Of a DNA stretch of 64,000 nt, positions 18,916 to 28,101 are shown one piece after another. Made by a program: the position numbers and the translations under genes. The DNA comes from Amycolatopsis mediterranei. Its GTDB lineage: Bacteria > Actinomycetota > Actinomycetes > Mycobacteriales > Pseudonocardiaceae. Every line of letters begins with the position of its first letter. Position 1 is the stretch's first letter. The stretch covers positions 2,517,492 through 2,581,491 of the forward strand of contig NZ_CP100416.1 of the NCBI RefSeq assembly GCF_026017845.1, given 5' to 3'. The notes beneath the pieces are model-generated. The model ran no database searches and had not been told where the DNA came from. It was given only the letters and a program-made list of their open reading frames with translations.

Positions 18916-19703
18916 GCGGGCTCGACGACCTCTTCGCCGCGACGCGCGCCGAGGGGCGCGCCGCGCTGATCGGCTACCTCCCGGCGGGCTTCCCCACGGT
19001 CGAGGGCTCGAAGGACCTGATCGCGGCCTGCGTCGACGGCGGCGCGGACCTGATCGAGGTCGGCGTCCCGTATTCGGACCCGGTGATGGACGGCCCGACC
19101 ATCCAGGCCGCCTCGGTGACCGCGCTGGACAACGGGTTCCGCCTCAAGCACGTGTTCGAGGTCGTCGAGTCGATCTCGGCCCGCGGCGGCCGTGCGGTCG
19201 TGATGACGTACTGGAACCCGGTGAACCGCTACGGCGTGGACCGCTTCGCGCGTGACCTCGCCTCGGCGGGCGGGCTCGGCCTGATCACGCCGGACCTGAT
19301 CCCGGACGAGGCCGGCGCGTGGATCGCGGCATCGGAGACCCACGGCCTGGACCGCACCTTCCTGGTGGCGCCTTCGTCGTCGGAAGAGCGGCTCGCGTTG
19401 ACGGCGGCGGCGTCGTCGGGCTTCATCTACGCGACCGCGGTGATGGGCGTGACGGGCGCGCGCGACCAGGTCGGAGCCGGAGCGGAGGAGCTGGTGCGCC
19501 GCACGCGAGTGCACACTTCGCTTCCGATCGGCGTGGGCCTGGGTGTCCGGTCGGGCGACCAGGCGGCCGAGGTGGCGTCCTTCGCGGACGCGGTGATCGT
19601 GGGCTCGGCCCTGGTCACGGCGGCGGCCGAAGGCTCGTCGGGCGTTCGTGCCCTGTCGGCCGAGCTGGCCGAGGGCGTGCGCCGGGCGGTCGCCACCGCT
19701 TGA
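18912..19703 (+). CDS. trpA: Tryptophan synthase alpha chain TrpA
   Basis: This 263-residue TIM barrel splits indole-3-glycerol phosphate and channels indole to Trp[14 protein letters not shown] and [20 protein letters not shown] contain the catalytic Glu (near residue 49) and Asp (near residue 60). [12 protein letters not shown] and [13 protein letters not shown] form the later active-site loops, and VGSALV binds phosphate near the C-terminus. ATG 18912 is chosen because it overlaps the trpB stop; an in-frame upstream GTG inside trpB is unlikely. It ends the trp unit, with no hairpin terminator seen downstream. Confidence 0.97.
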
Positions 19704-19730
19704 CCCGGAGTGCGCTCCAGGTGCGAGGCT
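19700..19730 (+). promoter_or_regulatory. MerR-type promoter/operator with 19-bp spacer
   Basis: TTGACC (19700-19705) and GAGGCT (19725-19730) are separated by 19 bases. The spacer carries the dyad CGGAGTGCGCTCCAG. Overlong spacers with a GGAG-N4-CTCC dyad are characteristic of promoters that MerR regulators activate by untwisting DNA. The -10 ends 6 bases before the regulator's own start, implying autoregulation of a leaderless mRNA. Confidence 0.7.
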
Positions 19731-19736
19731 GGGCCG

Positions 19737-20114
19737 GTGACGTCCTACACCCCGGCCCAGGTGACCGAAAAGACCGGTTTCACGATCGACACGCTGCGGT
19801 ACTACGAGCGCATCGGCTTGCTCCACGAGGTGGGCCGCACCGCCGGCGGGCGGCGGTTCTTCACCGAGCAGGACGTGGAGTTCCTCCAGCTGCTGCGGTG
19901 CCTGCGCTACACGGGCATGCCGGTGGCGGAGATGCTGCGGTTCGTCTCGCTGCTGCGCTCGGACGAGGCCACGCGCGAGGAGCGGGTCGACGTGCTGCGC
20001 GACCACGAGGCTCGGGTGGCTTCGCAGATCGCCCGGTTGCAGGAGCACCAGGACCACATCCGGTTCAAGATCCGGCTGTACAGCGGCGCTTCGGAGATGG
20101 TTCCGGCGGGCTGA
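19737..20114 (+). CDS. MerR-family transcriptional regulator
   Basis: This 125-residue protein starts with the winged helix SYTPAQVTEKTGFTIDTLRYYERIGLLHEVGRTAGGRRFFTEQDVEFLQLLRCLRYTGMPVAEM (residues 2-65). A coiled dimerisation helix follows, with DHEARVASQIARLQEHQDHIRFKI. There is no Cys-rich metal site. It resembles the NmlR/YfmP-type aldehyde or unknown-signal branch. GTG 19737 is preferred over a longer frame because the MerR promoter ends 6 bases upstream. No co-transcribed target follows; the Uma2 gene is 158 bases away. Confidence 0.9.
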   Translation: MTSYTPAQVTEKTGFTIDTLRYYERIGLLHEVGRTAGGRRFFTEQDVEFLQLLRCLRYTGMPVAEMLRFVSLLRSDEATREERVDVLRDHEARVASQIARLQEHQDHIRFKIRLYSGASEMVPAG

Positions 20115-20272
20115 AGGTCCGCTGTCACACCCGCGTGACGCCCATCGCCCGATCAGAACTGTCGGTGGCGGTCTGCATACTCCCCGTGTGATGATCCACA
20201 ACGAGGGGATCGAGCGGACCTGCCACACTGGACCAGACCGGGGGCGATCGGCGCGAACGGAGGTGAAGCGCG

Positions 20273-20839
20273 ATGGCAGCACCAACGGAGCCGGGGGCTG
20301 AGTTCAGCATCCCACTGCGCCCCGAAGGCTGGACGGTCGACGAGGTTCTGGCCCTGCCCGAGGAGCAGACCTCGCTGCAGCGGCTCGAACTCGTGGATGG
20401 GGTGCTGCTGATGGGCCCCGCTCCGACTTCGGTGCACCAGCGGCTCTTGCAGAAACTGCAGTTCGCCTTTGCCTCCGCGTTGCCGGACGGCACCGAGTTG
20501 CTGCCTGGCGTGAACATCCGCGTCGGAACGCAACGGTTGCTGATCCCCGACCTGGTGATCCTCGATTGCCCCGGGATCGACACCGTGGCCTACACGGCGA
20601 GCGATGTCCTGCTGGCCGCGGAGATCGCCTCGCCGTCGACCAGAATCCAGGACCGGGTCCTCAAGCGGGCGATCTACGCCGAAGCCCTGATCCCGTACTA
20701 CCTCCTGGTCGAACCGGGCGAGCCCAGCACAGCGACCCTCTTCGAACTCCAAGACGGCGAGTACGAACCCATCGCCAAGAACGACAAAACGGATCTCGAG
20801 CTCACCAGGCCCTTCGCCGCCACAATCCGCCTCGCCTGA
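20273..20839 (+). CDS. Uma2-family (DUF820) restriction-endonuclease-like protein
   Basis: This 188-residue protein has the Uma2 layout: WTVDEVLALPEEQTSLQRLELVDGVLLMGPAPTSVHQRLLQKL at the N-terminus, then the PD-(D/E)XK core with IPDLVILD (Asp), LAAEIASPSTRIQDRVLKRAIYAEALIPYYLLVEP (Glu and downstream Lys) and a strand-rich end. The family is abundant in actinobacteria and cyanobacteria; its function is not settled. GGAGG lies 6 bases before ATG 20273. A CATACT hexamer at 20176-20181 could be its promoter. Confidence 0.88.
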   Translation: MAAPTEPGAEFSIPLRPEGWTVDEVLALPEEQTSLQRLELVDGVLLMGPAPTSVHQRLLQKLQFAFASALPDGTELLPGVNIRVGTQRLLIPDLVILDCPGIDTVAYTASDVLLAAEIASPSTRIQDRVLKRAIYAEALIPYYLLVEPGEPSTATLFELQDGEYEPIAKNDKTDLELTRPFAATIRLA

Positions 20840-20886
20840 CCGGCTTTTGTACGAAAGCTGTACGCCGCCGCGGGAGAGTCCGCGCC

Positions 20887-21543
20887 ATGGACATCGCACA
20901 CCTTCCGCGGCGCACCTTCCTCCGCGGTGCCGCCGGGCTCGCCGTCGCCGGTGCCGCCGGACTGGTCCTCCCGAACGCCGCCCGGGCCGCCACCGCGCCG
21001 CGGATCTACAGCTGCGCCGAGTGGGGTGCCCGGCCGCCCGCGGATGCGCTCACCACCCTCGACCACCCGGCCGACCGGATCCTCATCCACCACATCGCCA
21101 GCGCCAACAGCACCGACTACTCCCTCGCCCACGCCTTCCAGGTCGCGCGCGACGACCAGCACGACCACATCGACAACAACGGCTGGTCCGACACCGGCCA
21201 GCACTTCACCGTCAGCCGCGGCGGCTACCGGCTCGAAGGCCGCCACGGCAGCCTCGACGCCCTGCGCGGCCGCACCACGATGATCCAGGGCGCGCACTGC
21301 CCGGGGCAGAACACCAACGCCATCGGCATCGAAAACGAAGGCCTCTACACCAGCGTCGAGCCGCCCGAGACGCAGTTCGCCTCGCTCGTCGTCTTCTGCG
21401 CCTACATCTGCCGCCAGTACGGCATCCCGGTCGAAGAGATCAAGGGTCACCGCGACTTCTACAACACCGAATGCCCCGGCGACCGCCTGTACGCGAAGCT
21501 GCCGCAGCTGCGCACGGAGGTCGCCAGGGCACTGGCGGGGTGA
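20887..21543 (+). CDS. Tat-exported N-acetylmuramoyl-L-alanine amidase (amidase_2/PGRP type)
   Basis: This 218-residue protein begins with a twin-arginine signal (PRRTFLRGAAGLAVAGAAGL, cleavage near ARAA). The zinc amidase domain follows, with ligands His in ILIHHIASAN, His in IKGHRDF and Cys in TECPGDRLYAKLPQLR. The WGAR motif at the domain start is typical of peptidoglycan-recognition-type amidases. It should cut the amide link between MurNAc and L-Ala outside the membrane. The gene stands alone, 47 bases after Uma2, and is convergent with the next secreted protein gene. Confidence 0.92.
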   Translation: MDIAHLPRRTFLRGAAGLAVAGAAGLVLPNAARAATAPRIYSCAEWGARPPADALTTLDHPADRILIHHIASANSTDYSLAHAFQVARDDQHDHIDNNGWSDTGQHFTVSRGGYRLEGRHGSLDALRGRTTMIQGAHCPGQNTNAIGIENEGLYTSVEPPETQFASLVVFCAYICRQYGIPVEEIKGHRDFYNTECPGDRLYAKLPQLRTEVARALAG

Positions 21544-21547
21544 GCGG

Positions 21548-22831
21548 CTACCCGAGCGTCTCCAACGTCCGCACGGCATCCGTGGCCGCGGCCTGGTCCG
21601 CCGGGTCCGGCTCGGCCGCCGCGGCCGGGTGGCGCGAGGCCGCCGGGTGCGTGCAGCCCAGCTGCTGCAACGATCCCTGCAGCCGGTCGGTCAGGAACTT
21701 CAGCAGGCCGACGCCGTCATCGGGGGACGGTGCCGCCCGCAGCAGCCGGCGGTCCGACGTCAGCCGGTCGAGCCCGGCCGTCCGCAACGAGCGGCAGTAC
21801 GCCCGGGTGCTCGCCGAACGCCGGTCGAGCGGGGGCTGATCGACCCCGGCGCGGTACAGGTTCGCCTTGGCCGGGCTGGGTTTCCCGGCCACCAGCGTCA
21901 TCGGGTCGCCCGGCGGCACCAGCGCCACCGGAGCCCGCTGGCCGGCCGCGGCCTGCAGCTCGTTGAGGGCGAGTGACGTCGTGGGCCGGCCGCCGTCGGT
22001 CACGTCCGGGGCGGTGAACGGCGTGCAGCCCAGCGCCGGGTCCACGAACGCGTCGAGCAGCCGGTTGTCGCTGCCGTTCGCGAGCGTGGCGGGCTTGCGG
22101 AGCGTGCGCGAGTTCGCCGCCGTGGCCTGGGCCGTCCGGCCGTCGCGCGTCACCAGGTACGTCGTCGTCACGTTGTCGCTCTGGTCCTGGTCCACCAGCG
22201 AGAAGTCGCGCACCGACGGGCACGGCCGGCCGTCCTTCGCCCGGCCCAGCGGCGGGATCCGCAGCTTGCCGGCCTGGACGGCGTTGTTCGCCGCGTCGAA
22301 GAACGCTTGCGCGCCGCAGAAGGCGACCTGGCCGAACAGCGAACCGCCGAGGCCGTTGACGCACCGGCCCGCCTTCAGCGCGGCCTGGCTGCCGCCGAGG
22401 GTCAGCGTGTCGCCGTTGAACCCGAACCACAGGCCGACGACCGCGCCGCGCGGCAGCGCCGGGACGACCGGTGAGGCGGCAGGCGCGGCGCCCGCGTCGA
22501 CGACGAGCGGGTGGTACACCGACAGCTTCCCGGTGGCGGGGTCGAGGATCGTCGCCTCGGCGAACGCGCCCTGCGCGTCCACCGATTCGTGGCACGCGCC
22601 TTGCCGCGGGTCGGTCGCGGCCAGCTGGTACGGCGTGGCCAGGCCACGCGCCGACAATGGATCTTCGGGCACCCGGATGGTGCAGGAGGAATTGGGGGTC
22701 GCGGGCGGCGGTGCCGGGGTGCGCGGTGCGGCCACCGCGATTCCGACCGCGCCCAGCGACGCCGCGGCCACCGCGACGGTCACCTTGAGCTTCCAAGGCC
22801 GTTGCCGGTGGCGGGGACGTGCTTCTGGCAT
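21548..22831 (-). CDS. Secreted protein of unknown function
   Basis: This 427-residue protein has a basic N-terminus and one hydrophobic stretch (VTVAVAAASLGAVGIAVAA) serving as signal peptide or anchor, followed by a Pro-rich linker. The exported part has about eight Cys residues (CTI, ACHE, GRCV, AFCG, PCPS, LGCT, AYCR, LGCTH), suggesting disulfides. AAGG lies 8 bases before ATG 22831. No known domain was recognised; an actinobacterial cell-envelope role is a guess. Confidence 0.6.
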   Translation of the reverse strand: MPEARPRHRQRPWKLKVTVAVAAASLGAVGIAVAAPRTPAPPPATPNSSCTIRVPEDPLSARGLATPYQLAATDPRQGACHESVDAQGAFAEATILDPATGKLSVYHPLVVDAGAAPAASPVVPALPRGAVVGLWFGFNGDTLTLGGSQAALKAGRCVNGLGGSLFGQVAFCGAQAFFDAANNAVQAGKLRIPPLGRAKDGRPCPSVRDFSLVDQDQSDNVTTTYLVTRDGRTAQATAANSRTLRKPATLANGSDNRLLDAFVDPALGCTPFTAPDVTDGGRPTTSLALNELQAAAGQRAPVALVPPGDPMTLVAGKPSPAKANLYRAGVDQPPLDRRSASTRAYCRSLRTAGLDRLTSDRRLLRAAPSPDDGVGLLKFLTDRLQGSLQQLGCTHPAASRHPAAAAEPDPADQAAATDAVRTLETLG

Positions 22832-22958
22832 GGACTGTGCCTTCTTTCGGCCTCCTCACCTCACCCGGCGCAGGACGCTAGCACAGATAACAGCCCGATC
22901 ACAGGGCGATTTACGAGCAGGATTCCGGCATTCACGGCGAATGGTGCCCGCAAAAAGA

Positions 22959-24320
22959 TCAATGGAGGTACCGCATCACGGCGCACAGCTCGTCCGGCGG
23001 CAGGGCGCCGAGCCGGTCGAGCTCGCCGCGGCGGACGTCCACCAGCGTCGTCGCCAGCTCGGGGCCGAACGCCGTCGTCAACGCCGGGTCCGCTTCGAAC
23101 GCCGCCACCGCTTCGGCCAGCGACGTCGGCAGCCGCTCAACCGCACCCCCGAGCGTTCCGGGGTCGACGTCGACCGGCTCCGGCAGGCTCTCCCGGGCCT
23201 CGACCCCGGCCAGGCCCGCGAAGATCAGCGCCGCCACCACCAGGTAGGGGTTCGCGGTCAGGTCGAAGCACTTGACCTCGAAGTTCGCCGCCCGCTCGCG
23301 CTGCCCGGCCGGACCCCGGACCAGCCGCAGCGGCGCCTCGCGGTTTTCCAGGCCCCACACCCGGAACACCCCGGCCCAGTGGTGCGGCTCGAGCCGCAGG
23401 TAGCTGACCACCGAGGGCGCGCCGATCGCCAGCAGCGCCGGCAGCCGCGAGAAGATGCCGGCGCCGAACGCCTCCGCCGTCTCCGTGAGCCCGAACCGCC
23501 GATCGCCGCCGGCGCACAGGTTGCGGTCGCCGTCCCACAGGCTCAGGTGGACGTGACCGCCGTTGCCGACGCCGTCCGGCGCGAACTTCGGCGTGAACGA
23601 CGCCCGCAGCCCGTACTGCTCGCTGACCGTCCGGATCGTCTCCCGCGTCAGCACCGCCACGTCCGCCGCGCGCACCGGGTCACCGGCCGCCACCGACACC
23701 TCGAACTGCCCCGCCGCGTACTCCGGGTGGATCTGCTCCACCGCGACCCCCTGGGCGGTCAACGTGGACACCAGCTTGCGCAGGTAGCCCGCCTGCGAGG
23801 AAAGCCGCGCGTAGCCGTAGGCGGGGCCCGCGGTGGCCGAGCGCGGGTCGTCCGGCGCGTCGGCCGCCGTGATCACCCACTCGATCTCGAACGCCGTCCG
23901 CGCGTTGTAGCCCAGCTCCGCGAGCCGGGCCGTCGCGGCCGCGGCCAGCGCCCGCGCGTCCTGCGGGTGCGGCGCGCCTTCCTGGTCGTACCGCCACGCC
24001 GGCGCCCACGCCCAGCCCGGCTGCGCGGCCAGCGGCACGAGCGCGTCGAGGTCCGGGTGCAGCCGCAGGTCGCCGACCGGGCCGCGCGAATGCGTGCCGT
24101 CCACGATGTCGTCGGTGGCCAGGAAGAAGTCGAACGAGTTCGACGCGCCGACGCCCCACGCCGCCGCCGACCACAGCCGGTCCACCGGCACGGCTTTCAC
24201 CCGCGCGATGCCGCTGTTGTCCACGAAGGTCAGCGCGACGAGCTCCACGCCGGCAGCGCGCAGGCCGTCGGCCCGCAGTGCGCCTTGTTGTGCGAGTTCC
24301 GCCCGATCGAGCTGGCTCAT
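22959..24320 (-). CDS. Glutamine-synthetase-like gamma-glutamyl-amine ligase
   Basis: This 453-residue type I GS fold protein has VALTFVDNSGIARVKAVPVDRL in the beta-grasp domain, EFEVSVAAGDPVRAAD (the ExE-type metal site), and the ATP/metal motif GNGGHVHLSLW. RLEPHHWAGVFRVWGLENREAPLRL and FEVKCFDLTANPYLVVAAL mark the GlnA3/GlnA4/PuuA-like branch, not true GlnA. Such enzymes attach glutamate to amines such as polyamines or ethanolamine. ATG 24320 follows GGGGG by 5 bases. It is divergent from a permease and next to two amidohydrolase genes, which fits amine or gamma-glutamyl-amide use. Confidence 0.85.
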   Translation of the reverse strand: MSQLDRAELAQQGALRADGLRAAGVELVALTFVDNSGIARVKAVPVDRLWSAAAWGVGASNSFDFFLATDDIVDGTHSRGPVGDLRLHPDLDALVPLAAQPGWAWAPAWRYDQEGAPHPQDARALAAAATARLAELGYNARTAFEIEWVITAADAPDDPRSATAGPAYGYARLSSQAGYLRKLVSTLTAQGVAVEQIHPEYAAGQFEVSVAAGDPVRAADVAVLTRETIRTVSEQYGLRASFTPKFAPDGVGNGGHVHLSLWDGDRNLCAGGDRRFGLTETAEAFGAGIFSRLPALLAIGAPSVVSYLRLEPHHWAGVFRVWGLENREAPLRLVRGPAGQRERAANFEVKCFDLTANPYLVVAALIFAGLAGVEARESLPEPVDVDPGTLGGAVERLPTSLAEAVAAFEADPALTTAFGPELATTLVDVRRGELDRLGALPPDELCAVMRYLH

Positions 24321-24374
24321 CCTGCCCCCGTCGCTGTTCACTGGGTCTGCTCACCTGAGAAAGAGGTGAAGATC

Positions 24375-25808
24375 GTGTCAGACACCGTCGAAACCCGTCC
24401 AGGGCTGCGCCGCTCCCTCTCCGTCTGGCAGGCCGTCGGCTTGTCCGTGGCGTTGATGGCCCCGAGCATGGCCGCCAACATCAATCCCCAGCAGACCGCC
24501 GCGGCCGCCGGCCGCGCCGTGCCGCTCGCCTTCCTGCTCTCGGCGGTCGGCGTCCTGCTGGTCGCGTACGGCTTCGTCAAGCTCTGCCGGTACTACCAGC
24601 ACGCCGGCTCGGTGTACGCCTTCGTCGGCGCCACCCTCGGCCCGCGCGCGGGTGTCGTCTCGGGTATCGGGCTCCTCGGGACGTACACGTTCTACGCCGT
24701 CGTCACGAGCTCGGCCGCGGGCACGCTGGGCACGGCTTTCCTGACGCAGGTGGGCATCTGGCCGGATCCGCCGTCCTGGGGCCCGTTCGTGCTGACGGCC
24801 GTCGCGCTGATCGGCGCGTGGCTGTTGTCCGTGCTGCCCGCCCGCCGCGGCACGAGCACCCTGCTCGCCGTCGAAGGCGCGACGATCGCGGTGATCCTGC
24901 TGGTCACGGTGGTGATCCTGGTGCGGTTGCTCGCGGGCGGCGCACCCGGCGGCGCGCGGTTCACGATGGCCGTCTTCGTCCCGGAAACCGGGCTGTCCGG
25001 CGTGTTCCTCGGCGCGGTCTTCGGCTTCCTGTCCTTCGCCGGGTTCGAAGCCGCCGCGACGCTCGGGGAGGAAACCCACGACCCGAAGCGCAACATCCCG
25101 CGCGCGATCCTCGGCACGGCGATCTTCGGCGGCCTCTACTTCGTGGTGGTGACGGCCGTGGAGATGATGGCGTTCGGCGGCGACGCGGGCGCGTTCCACG
25201 ACTCGCCGTCCCTGCTCGGCGACCTCGGCAGCCGGTACGCGGGCGCGTGGGTCGGCGACGTCATCAGCGTGGGCGCCGCGATCAGCGCGTTCGGCTGCTG
25301 CCTCGCCTGCGTCGTCGGCGGCTCGCGGCTGCTCTACGCCCTCGGCCGCGACGCGGTGGGCGGCCGCGGCATCGGCCGGACGTCTTCGCGCGGCACGCCG
25401 GTGGCCGCGGTCAGCGCGGTGGCGGGCGCCGCCGTCCTGATCATCCTGGTGTGCGCGGTCTTCTTCGGCGCGACGGCGTCGGACACCTTCGCGTGGAGCG
25501 GCTCGATCGGGACTTTGATCCTGCTGGTGATCTACCTGCTGACGACGATCGGCGCGATCCTGCTGCTGTTCGTGAAGCGGCGGATGCGCGTGCCGGGGTG
25601 GCACCTCGTCTTCCCGATCGGCGCGCTCGCCGTGCTCGGCTACACCGTGTACGTCAACGTGGTGCCGTACCCCACCGAGGGCCCGGCGCGCTGGTTCCCG
25701 GTGGTGGCCGCGGCCGTGCTCGGGCTCGCGGTGATCTTGGTGCTGGCGGCGCCTGCCTACGCTCGTAGGGTGGGGGAGAGGCTGACGAGTGTGGACGGAG
25801 GCACATGA
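24375..25808 (+). CDS. APC-family amino acid/amine permease
   Basis: This 477-residue protein has about 12 membrane helices. The first carries LSVWQAVGLSVALMAPSMAANINPQQ, the APC substrate/Na site region. FLGAVFGFLSFAGFEAAATLGEETHDPKRNIPRAI is a classic APC loop after helix 6. GTG 24375 has AAAGAGG 8 bases upstream; the in-frame GTG 24366 is too close to that site. Its stop overlaps the amidohydrolase start (ATGA). The shared unit suggests it imports the substrate handled by the neighbouring enzymes. Confidence 0.9.
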   Translation: MSDTVETRPGLRRSLSVWQAVGLSVALMAPSMAANINPQQTAAAAGRAVPLAFLLSAVGVLLVAYGFVKLCRYYQHAGSVYAFVGATLGPRAGVVSGIGLLGTYTFYAVVTSSAAGTLGTAFLTQVGIWPDPPSWGPFVLTAVALIGAWLLSVLPARRGTSTLLAVEGATIAVILLVTVVILVRLLAGGAPGGARFTMAVFVPETGLSGVFLGAVFGFLSFAGFEAAATLGEETHDPKRNIPRAILGTAIFGGLYFVVVTAVEMMAFGGDAGAFHDSPSLLGDLGSRYAGAWVGDVISVGAAISAFGCCLACVVGGSRLLYALGRDAVGGRGIGRTSSRGTPVAAVSAVAGAAVLIILVCAVFFGATASDTFAWSGSIGTLILLVIYLLTTIGAILLLFVKRRMRVPGWHLVFPIGALAVLGYTVYVNVVPYPTEGPARWFPVVAAAVLGLAVILVLAAPAYARRVGERLTSVDGGT

Positions 25809-26929
25809 GAAGTCTGCTCCCGTTCGTCGCGGACCTGCCGCTGGTGGACCACCACTGCCACGGCGTCGTCACCCGGGACGTCACCCGCGCGGGTTTCGAG
25901 GCGATGCTGACGGAGGCCGACGCGCCGTCGCCGCTGGGCACCAGCCTGTTCGACTCGCTCATCGGGCTGGCCGTGCGCGAACGCTGCGCGCCCGTGCTGG
26001 ACCTGCCGAAGCACACCCCCGCCGAGGCCTACCTCGAGCGCCGCGCCGAACTCGGTGCGGCCGAGGTGGCCCGGCGGTTCCTGCGGGCCACCGGCACGAC
26101 CGATTTCCTCGTGGACGGCGGGTTCCTACCGGACGCGCTGACCACGACCGCGGAGTTCGCCGGGCTCGCGGGCACGCGCGCGCACGACGTCGTCCGGCTG
26201 GAACAGGTGGCGGAGGCGGTGATCCGGGGGACGACGGCCCGCGGGTTCGCCGCGGCCTTCGCCGACGAGCTGGCGAAACGCGCCGAGACCGCCGTCGGGC
26301 TCAAGTCGATCGCGGCCTACCGCGCCGGTCTCGCCCTGGCGGGGGAGCGGCCGTCGCCCTCGGAGGTCGAGGCCGCCGCCGGGCGGTGGCTCGCCGCGGG
26401 CGGCACCCGGCTGGCCGACGAGGTGCTGCACCGGCACCTCGTGTTCACCGGCCTCGACCTCGGCCTGCCGGTGCAGTTCCACGTCGGCTACGGCGACGCC
26501 GACGCCGACCTGCACCGCGGCGACCCGCTGCTGCTCACCGGGCTGCTGCGGGCCACGCGCGGCAGCGGCGTGCCCATCCTGCTGCTGCACAACTACCCGT
26601 TCCACCGCCACGCCGCGTATCTGGCGCAGGTTTTCGAGCACGTGTTCGTCGACGCCGGGCTCATCACGCACAACGCGGGGTTCCGGGCCCCGGCCGTGCT
26701 GGCCGAGCTCCTGGAGATCGCGCCGTTCGGGAAGGTGCTCTTCTCCACCGACGCCTTCGGCCTGGCCGAGCTGTACCACCTGGGCACGGCCCTGTTCCGG
26801 CAGGGCTTGTCGGACTTCGTCCGCTCGGCGCTCGACGCGGACGCGATGTCCGAAAAGGACGCCGTCCGGCTGTGTGCTTTGGTGGGGCACGAGAACGCGA
26901 ACAGGATCTACCGCTTGGAGCACGTGTGA
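25805..26929 (+). CDS. Amidohydrolase-2 family protein (FluG N-terminal-domain-like)
   Basis: This 374-residue metal-dependent hydrolase has the TIM-barrel N-terminal metal motif LPLVDHHCHGV (HxH). Later, PVQFHVGYGDAD and ILLLHNYPFHRHAAYLAQVFEHVFVDAGLI supply further His ligands, and FSTDAFGLAELYHLG supplies the final Asp. The family matches the N-terminal half of fungal FluG, whose C-terminal half is a GS-like domain. Here the GS-like protein is encoded separately 1.5 kb upstream on the other strand. It is coupled to the permease (ATGA) and to the M20 gene (GTGA). Confidence 0.82.
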   Translation: MRSLLPFVADLPLVDHHCHGVVTRDVTRAGFEAMLTEADAPSPLGTSLFDSLIGLAVRERCAPVLDLPKHTPAEAYLERRAELGAAEVARRFLRATGTTDFLVDGGFLPDALTTTAEFAGLAGTRAHDVVRLEQVAEAVIRGTTARGFAAAFADELAKRAETAVGLKSIAAYRAGLALAGERPSPSEVEAAAGRWLAAGGTRLADEVLHRHLVFTGLDLGLPVQFHVGYGDADADLHRGDPLLLTGLLRATRGSGVPILLLHNYPFHRHAAYLAQVFEHVFVDAGLITHNAGFRAPAVLAELLEIAPFGKVLFSTDAFGLAELYHLGTALFRQGLSDFVRSALDADAMSEKDAVRLCALVGHENANRIYRLEHV

Positions 26930-28098
26930 GTGATCTGTGGACCCGGTGGACGCAGGCGATCGCCGACGAACTGCCCGCCGCCGTCGAGCTCCGGCACGCC
27001 GTGCACGCCGACCCCCGGGGTTCCGGCGACGAGGAGGACACCGCCCGGCTGGTGAGCGCCGCGCTCGACGCGGGCGACGGCACCCGTGTCGCCAAGACCG
27101 GGCGCGCCGTCCTGCTGCCCGGCACGTCGGACGGCCCCGCCGTGGCCCTGCGGGCCGAGCTCGACGCCCTGCCGGTGCTGGAGGGCACCGGCGTGCCGTG
27201 GGCGTCGGGGAACGAGCTCATGCACGCGTGCGGCCACGACGTCCACCTGGCCGCGCTGGTCGCCGTCTTCCGGGCCGCCCGGCGCGTCGGGGTGCCGCGG
27301 CCGCTCCTGGCGCTGCTGCAGCCGCGGGAGGAGACGTCCCCGCCCGGCGCGCTCGACGTCGTCGAGTCCGGCGTGCTGGCCGAGCACCGGGTGGACACGG
27401 TGATCGGCGCGCACGTCCAGCCGCGGATCGCGCACGGCGTCGTCTCGGCGACGCCGGGCCCGGTGAACGCCTCCACCGACGAGTTCGAGGTGACCATGCA
27501 CGGCCAGGGCGGCCACGCCGGCTACCCGCACCTGCTGCGCGACCCGATCCTGGCCCTGTCCCAGCTGGTCGTCAGCCTGCAGCAGCTCGCGTCCCGCCGG
27601 ATCGACCCGGTGTTCGGCGCGGTCTGCTCGATCGGCCGCATCCAGGGCGGCGCGGCGGCCAACGTCGTCCCGAACAGCGCGAGCGCGTTCGGCTCCCTGC
27701 GCCTGATGCGCACGAAGGACCGCGAGCGCGCCCTGGAGACGCTCGCGGACATCGTGCACGGCACCGCGCGGGCGCACGGCTGCACCGCCGAGCTGGAGAT
27801 CAGCCCGTGCGAGCCGGTCCTGGACAACGACGCGGCGCTGGCCGCGGGCGCCCAGCGGTGGCTGCGGCACGCGGGCTTCGTCGTCGACGAACAGTTCCGG
27901 TCCTTCGGCGCCGACGACTTCGCCCACTACTGCGGCGGCGCGACCCGCGGGCTCATGCTGTTCGTCGGCCTCGGCGACACGGCGGGCGTGCCGAGCCTGC
28001 ACGACGAGCGGTTCCTCCCGCGTGACCAAGCCGTCACCCAGGTCGCGCACGCGCTGGTAGCGGGGTACCTGGCCGCCTTGGATGCTCCGGTGCCTTAG
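26926..28098 (+). CDS. M20-family amidohydrolase/peptidase
   Basis: This 390-residue enzyme of the IAA-amino acid hydrolase/hippuricase type has ALRAELDALPVLEGTGVPWAS, the metal motif HACGHDVHLAAL, LQPREET, a dimerisation/lid domain with HGQGGHAGYPH, and the C-terminal FGADDFAHYC. It would hydrolyse N-acyl or gamma-glutamyl/aryl amides. GTG 26926 overlaps the upstream stop (GTGA). It ends the permease-amidohydrolase unit; lgt follows 15 bases later with its own promoter-like element. Confidence 0.88.
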   Translation: MSDLWTRWTQAIADELPAAVELRHAVHADPRGSGDEEDTARLVSAALDAGDGTRVAKTGRAVLLPGTSDGPAVALRAELDALPVLEGTGVPWASGNELMHACGHDVHLAALVAVFRAARRVGVPRPLLALLQPREETSPPGALDVVESGVLAEHRVDTVIGAHVQPRIAHGVVSATPGPVNASTDEFEVTMHGQGGHAGYPHLLRDPILALSQLVVSLQQLASRRIDPVFGAVCSIGRIQGGAAANVVPNSASAFGSLRLMRTKDRERALETLADIVHGTARAHGCTAELEISPCEPVLDNDAALAAGAQRWLRHAGFVVDEQFRSFGADDFAHYCGGATRGLMLFVGLGDTAGVPSLHDERFLPRDQAVTQVAHALVAGYLAALDAPVP

Positions 28099-28101
28099 CG
28101 C

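Noticed and set aside
20188..20299. 37-codon frame from GTG 20188 after CATACT, overlapping the Uma2 start
   Set aside because: It has no conserved sequence, and the Uma2 gene has a good ribosome site. The hexamer more simply serves Uma2.
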